Assembly: GCF_900168045.1 (NCBI RefSeq) | Contig: NZ_FUYY01000001.1 | Span: 1 to 64,000, forward strand | Direction: 5' to 3' | Source of the DNA: Salegentibacter holothuriorum | GTDB lineage: Bacteria; Bacteroidota; Bacteroidia; Flavobacteriales; Flavobacteriaceae | DNA length: 64,000 nt | Part shown: in pieces, positions 56,501 to 63,456 of the stretch | Layout: the number at the start of each line of letters is the position of its first letter | Numbering within the stretch: the first letter of the stretch is position 1 | The notes under the pieces: generated by a model | Database searches by the model: none | Seen by the model: the letters and a program-made list of their open reading frames with translations, nothing else | What the model was told of the DNA's origin: nothing | Translations under genes and position numbers: made by a program

Positions 56501-57943
56501 CATTGGGCGGAACATTTTACCTTCCACACCGCTTAAAGATAGAATAGGAATAAAAACAATAAGAATAATCAATTGCCCAAATATCGCTGAATTCATCATT
56601 TTTGAAGCGCTATCATAGGTAACCCTGTCTTTCAGGTTTCCGAGTTCTTGTTTGTCCAGATCTTCATATTCATCTTGTTTTCGGGTAAGTTTAAAGGCTG
56701 TAAACTCTACGATAATTACCGCACCGTCTATAATAATTCCAAAATCTATCGCTCCCAAACTCATTAAATTGGCATCAACCCCAAAGATGTACATAAGGGA
56801 GAGCGCAAATAGTAGACATAACGGAATTACCGAAGCCACCACTAATCCAGAGCGGAGGTTTCCAAGCAGTAGAACCACCACAAAAATAACGATGAGGCAT
56901 CCTAGAATAAGGTTTTCGGCAATGGTAAAAGTGGTTCTTCCTATAAGTTCGCTGCGATCTAAAAAAGGTTTAATCACAACCCCTTCCGGAAGCGATTTCG
57001 AGATATTTTCTACACGTTCTTTTACCGCTTGAATAACTTTATTGGAATTAGCACCTTTAAGCATCATAACCTGCCCAAGAACGGTTTCACCTTTGCCGTT
57101 GGCGGTAATGGCACCAAAACGAGTTGCCTGTCCAAAACCAACTTCAGCAACATCCTTAATATAAACCGGGGTGTTATTTTCATTTTTAACCACTATGTTC
57201 CTTATGTCTTCTAATGAAGTAACCCGACCCTGACCACGAATAAAATATGCTTGATTCACCTTTTCAATATAACCACCACCGGCTACGCTATTATTATTCT
57301 GAAGCGCGGTGAAGAGTTGCGAAATGGAAATATCCATCGCATTTAGTTTTTTTGAATTGATGGCAACTTCATATTCTTTTACATACCCGCCCCAGGCATT
57401 AATTTCTACAACACCACTAATACCCGATAATTGTCTTTTTACGATCCAGTCTTGAATAGTTCTAAGATCTTCAGCAGAGTAGCGATCTTCATATCCAGGT
57501 TTGGTATCTAAAGTATACTGGTAAATTTCACCCAAACCGGTAGTAATGGGGCCCATTTCTGGTTTTCCGAATCCGTCAGGTATTTTTTCAGAAGCAGATT
57601 TTATTTTCTCTGCTATAAGCTGCCTGGGCAAATAGGTGCCAAGATTTTCTTCAAATACAATTGTAACCACAGACAATCCAAATTTAGATACCGAACGTAT
57701 TTCCTTAACTCCGGGTAAATTGGCCATTTCTAATTCTACCGGATATGTAATGTATTGCTCCATATCCTGAGTAGAAAGATTCTGGGAAGTGGTAATTACC
57801 TGTACCTGATTGTTGGTAACATCTGGTACTGCACCAACCGGGATTTGAGATAGGGAGTATAATCCAAAACCAATGATAAAGGCGGTAAAAAGAAGAATAA
57901 TTAATTTATGGGAAATACTAAATTTAATAATACGGTTCAGCAT
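53600..57943 (-). CDS. Fused heavy-metal RND pump and TolC-like channel (CzcA-CzcC)
   Basis: A 1447-residue fusion. Residues 1 to about 1035 are a complete 12-helix HME-RND pump; the TM4 signature DFGIIIDGAVIIVEF (about 400-414) fits the DFG-x3-DGA-x3-VE pattern of divalent-metal (Zn/Co/Cd, CzcA-type) pumps rather than the Cu/Ag CusA pattern. After a basic linker (KEKKNKGKSKDKLRVK) comes a signal-peptide-like stretch PLTILLLLVGFSGFSQ (about 1048-1063), then a TolC/CzcC-type outer-membrane factor to the end. ATG 57943 with AGGA upstream is preferred to TTG 57964. It is first in the efflux operon. Confidence 0.93.
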   Translation of the reverse strand: MLNRIIKFSISHKLIILLFTAFIIGFGLYSLSQIPVGAVPDVTNNQVQVITTSQNLSTQDMEQYITYPVELEMANLPGVKEIRSVSKFGLSVVTIVFEENLGTYLPRQLIAEKIKSASEKIPDGFGKPEMGPITTGLGEIYQYTLDTKPGYEDRYSAEDLRTIQDWIVKRQLSGISGVVEINAWGGYVKEYEVAINSKKLNAMDISISQLFTALQNNNSVAGGGYIEKVNQAYFIRGQGRVTSLEDIRNIVVKNENNTPVYIKDVAEVGFGQATRFGAITANGKGETVLGQVMMLKGANSNKVIQAVKERVENISKSLPEGVVIKPFLDRSELIGRTTFTIAENLILGCLIVIFVVVLLLGNLRSGLVVASVIPLCLLFALSLMYIFGVDANLMSLGAIDFGIIIDGAVIIVEFTAFKLTRKQDEYEDLDKQELGNLKDRVTYDSASKMMNSAIFGQLIILIVFIPILSLSGVEGKMFRPMALTFSFALIGAMIFCLTYVPVASALFLKSKEPSEKNISVRLIKFLNRIYKPSIIWALSRKKLVLGMAVILLLISGFIYSRMGGEFIPQLDEGDFVIQPVLKTGTSLSKTIETTTRIENILIDSFPEVDQVVSRIGAAEVPTDPMSMEESDVIVSLKPKGEWVSADSKDELADRFKEALAIIPGIEIEFTQPIEMRFNELITGVRADIAVKIFGENLDILNTKAQKIKNLIKDVEGASDVVVEKIVGLPQMNVNYKREKIARYGLNIADLNKIITMGFSGATMGSVFEGEKRFDMVLRLQKDRRQDISNLKNLYVDTPSGEKVPLSELADITYQKGAAKISRDNTQRRIVVGINVRDSDLQTVVNKISTTIDANISLPPGYSITYGGQFENLQSATSRLKIAVPIALVLIFILLYFAFGTFREALMIFSAIPLAAVGGVLLLWLRGMPFSISAGVGFIALFGIAVLNGIVLIEQFKELREEGMKNDDDLIVNGAQNRLRAVLLTASAAALGFLPMAISTGAGAEVQRPLATVVIGGLITSTLLTLIVLPVIYSIFNKEKKNKGKSKDKLRVKPLTILLLLVGFSGFSQETKITTIENVEELKKMAFENNFGLQASSLRVDEADALVGSAFTFDKTEAYFGNDESNRAGDQSLDVLGVRQLFNFPTVYFARKKVFKTSFKQEQSTFKLKQLNLEQEVSRVYYQLQYEKARIAVYEDLDSLYQKFAYAAKRRFELGETNYLEKITARAKQKQLETQLKQAQNELGISFEKLKPLINTDLEIIIKKVPLEKLSITNLEIQSNPGLELYQNRNDFFQARAALEKQNLLPDISLSYFQFNNDVIDTPLKGYQVGVHIPLLFFGNSSKIKAANIARQAAEQETADYEIRLNSAYKQLLQQLNKHQQALSYYENEGKGLSEEIIKTANLSYKNGEIDFFEYIQSLENSYNIILSYYENLNAYNQTVLQINYLTL

Positions 57944-58009
57944 AATTCCTATGGTGTTTATCAATGATAATCTTGGACCTTATCTAAGGTGAAATTTTTA
58001 ATGACACTC

Positions 58010-58017
58010 CAAAATTA
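58010..58017 (-). promoter_or_regulatory. -7 box of the efflux operon
   Basis: On the minus strand TAATTTTG matches TAnnTTTG exactly. Transcription would begin near 58003, about 60 nt before the czcA-czcC ATG. The CTTAAG repeats start 22 nt upstream of it. Confidence 0.65.
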
Positions 58018-58038
58018 TAGTGATAACCTAAGGCTTTC

Positions 58039-58066
58039 CTCAAGCCTTTCTTAAGATTGACTTAAG
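58039..58066. promoter_or_regulatory. Candidate response-regulator operator at the efflux operon
   Basis: Three half-sites at exact 11-bp steps: CTCAAG (58039), CTTAAG (58050) and CTTAAG (58061). The core CTTAAGATTGACTTAAG (58050-58066) is 15/17 identical to a site upstream of the response regulator gene. Direct repeats with 11-bp phase are how OmpR/PhoB-type regulators bind. The position, over and upstream of the -33 region, suits activation. Confidence 0.75.
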
Positions 58067-58074
58067 ACTGTAAA

Positions 58075-58782
58075 TTATGCTAAACTTACTCCAAATAAGT
58101 AGCCTACCAATGCCGTTAAACCCATTGCAGCCGTACCCCAGAATGTTATGCGGAAAATAGCTTTTATAATATTTGAGCCTCCCATTTTTGCTGATAAAAT
58201 TCCTAAAATCACTAAGAATAAAATTGCAAAGGCGTATAAGAGATATTCCATAAAATTTATGGGAGCGAACAAGGTAACGAAAAGGGGTAAAAGGCCACCT
58301 GTGCTAAAAGCTATTCCCGACGTCCATGCAGCTTGAAATGGTTTGGCCTGGGCTATTTCATTGATTCCTAATTCATCCCTTACATGTGTTCCCAAGGCAT
58401 CATAAGCCGTAAGTTCCTTAGCCACAAGCATAGCTGTTTCTTTTTTCAATCCTCGTTTTTCATAAATTTCAGTTAACCGTTGCAATTCTAACTCCGGCAT
58501 CTCTTTAAGCTCTTGTTTTTCGCGATCGATATCAGCCTTTTCAACATCGGTTTGTGAACTTACAGAAACATATTCTCCTGCTGCCATGGATAAGGCACCT
58601 GCTACTAATCCAGCAACTGTGGCCAAAATAATAGGTTCTCTAAAATCACTAGCCGTAGCTACACCAATGGCAAGACTGGCGGTAGATAGAATACCGTCAT
58701 TTGCACCAAGCACCGCTGCTCGTAACCAGTTGCTTCTATGTATATAATGATTGTCTAAATAGTCGTCTAGTGAATTGTCCAT
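58075..58782 (-). CDS. VIT/CCC1-family iron/manganese transporter
   Basis: A 235-residue membrane protein with five predicted helices. It shows the family N-terminus HRSNWLRAAVLGANDGILS (about 15-33), ALSMAAGEYVSVSSQTD (about 64-80) and a cytoplasmic acidic helical insert (about 80-130) that collects Fe2+/Mn2+ in plant VIT1. It exports or sequesters divalent metal. It is 64 nt downstream of the histidine kinase gene, so it is probably part of the regulator operon. Confidence 0.9.
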   Translation of the reverse strand: MDNSLDDYLDNHYIHRSNWLRAAVLGANDGILSTASLAIGVATASDFREPIILATVAGLVAGALSMAAGEYVSVSSQTDVEKADIDREKQELKEMPELELQRLTEIYEKRGLKKETAMLVAKELTAYDALGTHVRDELGINEIAQAKPFQAAWTSGIAFSTGGLLPLFVTLFAPINFMEYLLYAFAILFLVILGILSAKMGGSNIIKAIFRITFWGTAAMGLTALVGYLFGVSLA

Positions 58783-58846
58783 AATATGATCTTTTAATTC
58801 AGCATCTGAAAAACCTTTTAATACTTTTAACGCCAGTAACAGATTT

Positions 58847-60232
58847 TTAATTCCTTTTTAAAAACAAGACAGTAACACTGGTCCCATGGCCAAAAGTACT
58901 TTCAATCTGTAATTCGGCTCCTATGGCATCTGCGCATTTTTTTGAGATAGCGAGACCCAGCCCGTTGCCTGTTATTTTTTTGTGACTAAGCGCATCAGAC
59001 CTGAAAAAGCTATCGTAAATTTTGGTCAAATCTTCTTCCTTTATTCCAATCCCTTCATCTGTGATCGTACAAATAATTTTATCTTCAACCGTTTTAATCC
59101 CAATATGTATGGTTGAATCAGCATTTGCATATTTAACAGCATTACCTATAATATTGTCAATAATTATTTTGCTGTAATAATAAAGACCGTGGGCTTTATC
59201 TGAATGATTAAAATCGAGATTTATCTTTAAGTTCTTCTCATTTATCCTATCCTTAAATTTAGATATTGATTCATCAATCAGTTTGGGCAGGGCAGTCCAT
59301 TCGTTGTTTATTTTGTGTTGGTTTGAATTATCTAAACGGGCTAGTAGCAGTAGTTGCTCCAGCGTAGAAGTCATTCGGTCTATTTCACTTAAACTGTACC
59401 TAATTTTATCTTCGTATTCTACCTGGCTTCTCGGTTTTCTTATCAGTACTTCCAGGGTGCCCCTAAGGGTAGCAAGCGGGGTCCTTAGTTCGTGCGAGGC
59501 ATCAGAGGTGAACTGTTTTTCTCTTTCTATAGCCTTTTCAATACGTTCAAGGAGTGCATTAAAATTAGTTGAAAGTTCGTGAATCTCGTCCTGGTGTTGA
59601 GGTATACTTACTCGTTCATTGAGGTTGTTTTTGGTAATTCTTGTAATGGTAGTGCTAATTTCACGGATGGGTTTAATGCTTCTTCCAGCTAAAAAACGAG
59701 AAACGAAATACACGCCAATTAAAACAATAAAGTAAGAGATCAATAATACATTTCTTAGTTTTGAAATGACCGCCAGGGATGACTCAGAAGACATAGCCGC
59801 TAGCATATACCCTTTTATTTTTCCGTTGCTCTCTATGGGCAATTGAACCTGCCTGATATTTTTTTGATTCAACTTAGCATTAAAATGTCCTCCAAATTCT
59901 GCTGGTTTAAACGGTAGACTATCCAGCTTCAGGTTGGGGGATTTATCCATAAGATTGCCTTGCTTACCCATTACTTGAATAAATACAGGATGAACTTCAC
60001 TTTCACGATGTTCGCGTTCTGCCCATTCTGCTTTATTAATAAAATAGATGCGCTCTCCGCTAATTGCTATTTCACCCGTATGTTTATTTGCTTCATAGGA
60101 AAGGTCGCTGTCAAGGTTTTGTATTACGGTTTTTTTTACGGTAAAAAAGATAGCACCGAAAACCAGGGCCATTAAAGTTGCCGTGGCTACAATGTAATGA
60201 TAGGTAATTCTGTTTTTAAAATTCAGGTTCAT
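58847..60232 (-). CDS. Sensor histidine kinase (heavy-metal type)
   Basis: A 461-residue kinase: TM1 (about 12-32), periplasmic sensor (33-160), TM2 (161-182), HAMP (about 184-235), HisKA with phospho-acceptor His247 (DASHELRTPLATLRG) and HATPase_c (about 350-460, GNAVKYA, DEGIGIKEED and GNGLGLAIS). The sensor domain carries clustered histidines and acids (AEREHRESEVHP, about 71-82, and FGGHF), suitable for metal sensing as in CusS/CzcS. It overlaps the response regulator gene by 4 nt. Confidence 0.93.
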   Translation of the reverse strand: MNLNFKNRITYHYIVATATLMALVFGAIFFTVKKTVIQNLDSDLSYEANKHTGEIAISGERIYFINKAEWAEREHRESEVHPVFIQVMGKQGNLMDKSPNLKLDSLPFKPAEFGGHFNAKLNQKNIRQVQLPIESNGKIKGYMLAAMSSESSLAVISKLRNVLLISYFIVLIGVYFVSRFLAGRSIKPIREISTTITRITKNNLNERVSIPQHQDEIHELSTNFNALLERIEKAIEREKQFTSDASHELRTPLATLRGTLEVLIRKPRSQVEYEDKIRYSLSEIDRMTSTLEQLLLLARLDNSNQHKINNEWTALPKLIDESISKFKDRINEKNLKINLDFNHSDKAHGLYYYSKIIIDNIIGNAVKYANADSTIHIGIKTVEDKIICTITDEGIGIKEEDLTKIYDSFFRSDALSHKKITGNGLGLAISKKCADAIGAELQIESTFGHGTSVTVLFLKRN

Positions 60233-60897
60233 GATTCTTTTGCGATATAGCCCACTCCGCGAACTGTTTGGATATAATTTTCATCCTCAGATAATGCAAG
60301 TTTCTTTCTCAAAGCATTAATATATACATCAATGACTCCGGTATTGTACTCAAAGTGAATATCCCAAACACTTTCTATAATTCGGGTTCGTCTGCACACT
60401 TTGCCTTTATTGCGCATTAAGTATTCTAGCAGTCCAAATTCTTTTTGGGTAAGATGAATTTCATCAGCATTTTTATATACCTCATGTGTTTCGGTATTCA
60501 AAGTGATATTACCTAAAGTAAACAGAGAGTGTTCCCCTGATTTTGGCCTGAGCTGTACTTTGATACGCTCTAGAAGTTCTTCAAAATGAAAAGGCTTTTT
60601 AATATAATCGTTTGCACCAGATTGTAAACCAAACACGGTTTCGTCAAGAGTGTCTTTCGCGGTAAGAATAATGATAGGTGTTTCCTGAAATTCTTTCCTG
60701 AATTGCCTACAAATTTCAATTCCACTTATACCCGGTAACATCCAGTCTAATAAAAGCAAGTCATATTCGCCTGATAAAGCTAAATGAAGGCCTTTTTTTC
60801 CCTCCTCGGCAATATCTACAGCATAAGATTCTTCCTCCAACCCTTGTTTTAGAAAAGCTGCAATTCCCGCTTCGTCTTCTACGATTAATATTCTCAT
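60229..60897 (-). CDS. OmpR-family response regulator (heavy-metal type)
   Basis: A 222-residue regulator: receiver domain with acidic pair Glu7-Asp8, phospho-acceptor Asp51 (LLLLDWMLPG) and Lys near 100, then a winged-helix trans_reg_C DNA-binding domain (about 125-220; SVWDIHFEYNTGVIDVYINALRKKL). It is closest in architecture to CusR/CzcR. It likely binds the CTTAAG direct repeats found upstream of its own gene and of the efflux operon. ATG 60897 lies only 4 nt from a -7-like box, which hints at a leaderless transcript. Confidence 0.93.
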   Translation of the reverse strand: MRILIVEDEAGIAAFLKQGLEEESYAVDIAEEGKKGLHLALSGEYDLLLLDWMLPGISGIEICRQFRKEFQETPIIILTAKDTLDETVFGLQSGANDYIKKPFHFEELLERIKVQLRPKSGEHSLFTLGNITLNTETHEVYKNADEIHLTQKEFGLLEYLMRNKGKVCRRTRIIESVWDIHFEYNTGVIDVYINALRKKLALSEDENYIQTVRGVGYIAKES

Positions 60898-60901
60898 TAT
60901 T

Positions 60902-60959
60902 CAAATATTCATTAAACTGGTTTAAGTATCGATTAAAAGCTTCTTAAGATTAGCTTAAG
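60902..60959. promoter_or_regulatory. Promoter and candidate autoregulatory operator of the response regulator
   Basis: Four half-sites step by exactly 11 bp: TTTAAG (60921), ATTAAA (60932), CTTAAG (60943) and CTTAAG (60954). The core CTTAAGATTAGCTTAAG (60943-60959) nearly equals the efflux-operon site. A -7-like AATATTTG (7/8 to consensus, minus strand) is at 60902-60909. The distance from box to core is 34 nt here and 33 nt at the efflux operon. Confidence 0.7.
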
Positions 60960-61686
60960 TATGATTTTATTTTCAGTTATAGTACCCTACAAAAGTCCTT
61001 CTCATATTGTGTATAGTTGTCTATATTTTAGACTAAATTATGCTTTTTTATGAAAGATTTTAGAAGGTACAAAAAGGTAAGAACTTAAAATTGTAGTTCA
61101 CAGTAAACTCGGTTTTTTGGGCTAAAAGAGATTAAATATGCCTGAATTAGCATTTTTATTCTAATAATATTTGGAGGCTATAAGGTATAAAATGACTTTA
61201 TTGGCTAAAATTGCTTTCAGAAATATTAATAAACAAAATTATTTGCTGATTTTCAGTGTTCTATAAGATCTTTTATTCATTAGTCCGGGGTCTGTTTTTT
61301 TGGTAAATTCTAACAATACTTATATAAGGTTTTCAGGAATTTCACTTTACTGGGAATTTTTTCTAATAAAGGTTTAAAATTGTATGCCAGCCCCATATCT
61401 ACCATAACTTTCGCCGGATCCTATGCTGTTTTTATAGTGTATGGGAAATTAAGCGTAAAGTAAAAACAGCATAGGGCGCTACCTACACTCTTATACAAAA
61501 CCAGTAAATTTAAACCTGTTATCAGGGCCTTTGAACCCATTTACGTGAATATCCATTCATTATCCCCTGATCTAAAAAATTGCTGTAATTTTTTACTAAT
61601 TTTTTACCTCAAATTTCAAGGGTTTTACTGAGGGTTTCAGGGCATTTGCCAAAATTTTACTAATTTTTTCAAAGGGTCATTTGTCA
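60960..61686. other. Long non-coding interval between the regulator and mob modules
   Basis: No gene is recognised. It contains a 15-bp perfect inverted repeat, CCTATGCTGTTTTTA (61420-61434) with TAAAAACAGCATAGG (61461-61475), loop 26 nt, and a direct repeat TTTTACTAATTTTT at 61591 and 61655, 64 bp apart. A 24-codon frame at 61192 looks like the very start of an FtsX-type permease but stops at once. The region may be a junction between cargo and backbone. Confidence 0.5.
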
Positions 61687-62145
61687 TTACAAACCCTGGT
61701 ATCCACCCTGTATCCACTCGCAGTATGCCTCCTGGATTTCTGGATATGCTGCAAAATAATCTTCATAATGCTTATTCTGTGATTCCATAATCGTTCTGTA
61801 AACTTCAAAGTTTTCTTCTACTTTTTCTTGGGAGGTATACCCAAAATAACCCACTGAACCCAGAGCAATGATTCCTGAGATTCCTAAAAGAATCAGCAGG
61901 TAATTGGGTATGATCCTGGCGCGCTTTAATTTCCGATCTATCTCCTTTAGTATTTCATCTGTTTTTTCCTTTTCCAATTCCTGTTTTTGCAGGAATGTGT
62001 TCAGGTTCTTTTCCAATGCTGCCGTGCTGATGGGGATGCTCATCTTGACCAGTTGTCCTGAAAGCTTTTGAAGCTCCAGCACTGCCGTTTTGAAATCCTT
62101 CATTTCATCGGCCATCAACTCCATAATTTCATCTAGCTTTTTCAT
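61687..62145 (-). CDS. MbpC-like mobilization-associated membrane protein
   Basis: A 152-residue protein: an N-terminal amphipathic/coiled-coil region (about 1-75, many Glu/Lys heptads), one membrane helix (about 79-99, YLLILLGISGIIALGSVGYFGY) and a C-terminal acidic tail (YFAAYPEIQEAYCEWIQG). It follows mobA by 11 nt. The layout matches small proteins encoded after relaxase genes in Bacteroidota mobilizable elements, but the assignment rests mostly on context. Confidence 0.6.
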   Translation of the reverse strand: MKKLDEIMELMADEMKDFKTAVLELQKLSGQLVKMSIPISTAALEKNLNTFLQKQELEKEKTDEILKEIDRKLKRARIIPNYLLILLGISGIIALGSVGYFGYTSQEKVEENFEVYRTIMESQNKHYEDYFAAYPEIQEAYCEWIQGGYQGL

Positions 62146-62156
62146 CTCTTAAAATT

Positions 62157-63029
62157 TTAATATCCCATACCTATACCGGTATCTCTTATAATTTTTATTG
62201 TTCCTTTTACAAGCTCTTTAGCTATTTTAGTAGATAGATTGCTGCTTAGTTGCACTGTCTTATCCAATACCTGAAAAGTTTTAGGTACTTCATTTATCCT
62301 AGTAAAACTCCGGTTTTGTGAGATCTGGGGAATTAACCTATTCCCGCTCATCGAACGGTCCACTTCACTGGCTTTTAGATTTACTCCTTTGTATTCCACC
62401 CGAAACCCCTGTAGTTGATTGGCTTTATTGATGGTGGGAATCACTTCTACCTTTTGAGCTTTCATTTTACTGATATATTCATCCAGCGATTTTGGTCTGG
62501 TTTGAAGCACCCGATCATTTATATTTTTAATTTGTTGTCTCAGATGTTTCAATTCGTGTAATTTTTCATTCTGTACTTCCCGAACCCTGGTCAGCCCTAA
62601 TTCTTTGGCAACATTATCGGCAGCTATCTGGCTTCTTTTTCCAATAAAGCTGTCGTTATAGGCTTTACCATCGAAACCAATTCTGTTGGTATAGATATGA
62701 ACGTGGGTATGCGCTTTATCCCGATGCACAAATCCAATAGATTGATTGTTTTGCAGGTTCATCTCTTTTAAAAATTTTTTAGCGAGTTCTTCCAGTTCCT
62801 TTTTGCTTAGATCCTTGCCGTCCTCAATTGTTGGGCTAACTATAAAACTTAAGGTGTTATTGGTACACCGTAGGTTTTGCGACTGGATTATCCTAAACTC
62901 TTCGGCTATTTCCGCGGGAGTATCTCCGGCCACGTGTTCTCTTAAAACGACTTCAGCTTCTTTTTCCTGGTTCCAGCCATAGGATATGGAAACCCTGGTG
63001 CCTGAAACGCTATGTCCTTTACCAATCAT
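62157..63029 (-). CDS. mobA: MobA relaxase
   Basis: A 290-residue relaxase of the MOBP type that nicks DNA at oriT. The N-terminal nuclease domain has the metal-binding motif HTHVHIYTNRIG (about 107-118) and a likely catalytic Tyr near residue 17 (ISYGWN). The C-terminal part is helical with a short DNA-binding extension. It overlaps mobC by 4 nt. The short length and absence of conjugation genes in the window fit an element mobilised by a helper. Confidence 0.9.
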   Translation of the reverse strand: MIGKGHSVSGTRVSISYGWNQEKEAEVVLREHVAGDTPAEIAEEFRIIQSQNLRCTNNTLSFIVSPTIEDGKDLSKKELEELAKKFLKEMNLQNNQSIGFVHRDKAHTHVHIYTNRIGFDGKAYNDSFIGKRSQIAADNVAKELGLTRVREVQNEKLHELKHLRQQIKNINDRVLQTRPKSLDEYISKMKAQKVEVIPTINKANQLQGFRVEYKGVNLKASEVDRSMSGNRLIPQISQNRSFTRINEVPKTFQVLDKTVQLSSNLSTKIAKELVKGTIKIIRDTGIGMGY

Positions 63030-63322
63030 TTTTTAAAGTTTTTTAAATGTGTCCTGATTTCTTTCGCCAGGTCTTCCACAGTTTTGGCCAGCTTTGGATC
63101 CCGCTTTCTAAACATATTCCCAATGCGGGTAAAATTGTTCTTGTACTTTACCAGCATCTGGTAAATCTCCAGTTGTTCCGGGGTGATCCGTTCTACAATA
63201 TTTTTATCAAAGGCTGTAGCTCTTATATATTCCGAAAGGGAAATTCCTGCCCTGGCCGCCCTTCTTTGGAGTAGCTTCTTCTCGTAGATCGAGCATCGTA
63301 CCTGGATGTATTCCCTTTTCAT
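63026..63322 (-). CDS. mobC: MobC relaxosome accessory protein
   Basis: A 98-residue basic protein with an N-terminal ribbon-helix-helix-like segment (REYIQVRCSIYEKKLLQRR and AGISLSEYIRATA) and a C-terminal helical region, typical of Bacteroidota MobC/MbpA proteins that open oriT for the relaxase. It is the first gene of the mob operon and lies 37 nt from the hairpin at 63359. Confidence 0.88.
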   Translation of the reverse strand: MKREYIQVRCSIYEKKLLQRRAARAGISLSEYIRATAFDKNIVERITPEQLEIYQMLVKYKNNFTRIGNMFRKRDPKLAKTVEDLAKEIRTHLKNFKK

Positions 63323-63339
63323 TTTTTTCTTTTTAAAAC

Positions 63340-63395
63340 CTTTGCAACCATCGGGCGCAAAGCAAGATTGTCATTACAATGACACATCTTGCTTT
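63340..63395. other. Candidate oriT: overlapping inverted repeats upstream of mobC
   Basis: Two nested inverted repeats share a stem. CTTTGC (63340-63345) pairs with GCAAAG (63357-63362) across 11 nt. AAAGCAAGAT/TGTCATT (63359-63375) pairs with AATGACA/ATCTTGCTTT (63378-63395), 17 bp interrupted by a single bulged C at 63385. A relaxase and MobC gene lie directly downstream, the usual place of oriT in Bacteroidota mobilizable elements. Confidence 0.65.
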
Positions 63396-63456
63396 TCCCT
63401 TTCAACTGAATTCTCCGATAGGCATTTACCATTTACCTACGCATCATTATTTAAAG

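Noticed and set aside
54603-57214. Plus-strand open frames opposite the Czc fusion gene, up to 249 codons
   Set aside because: They are Ser/Thr/Ile-rich shadows of the hydrophobic pump gene, with no domain and no promoter.
53600-57943. Copper/silver (CusA) specificity of the RND pump
   Set aside because: The TM4 signature is DFG-x3-DGA, typical of Zn/Co/Cd pumps, not the CusA-type pattern; metal identity still needs experiment.
61192-61266. 24-codon frame resembling the N-terminus of an FtsX-type permease
   Set aside because: It stops at once and the following frames do not continue the family; too short to call a pseudogene.
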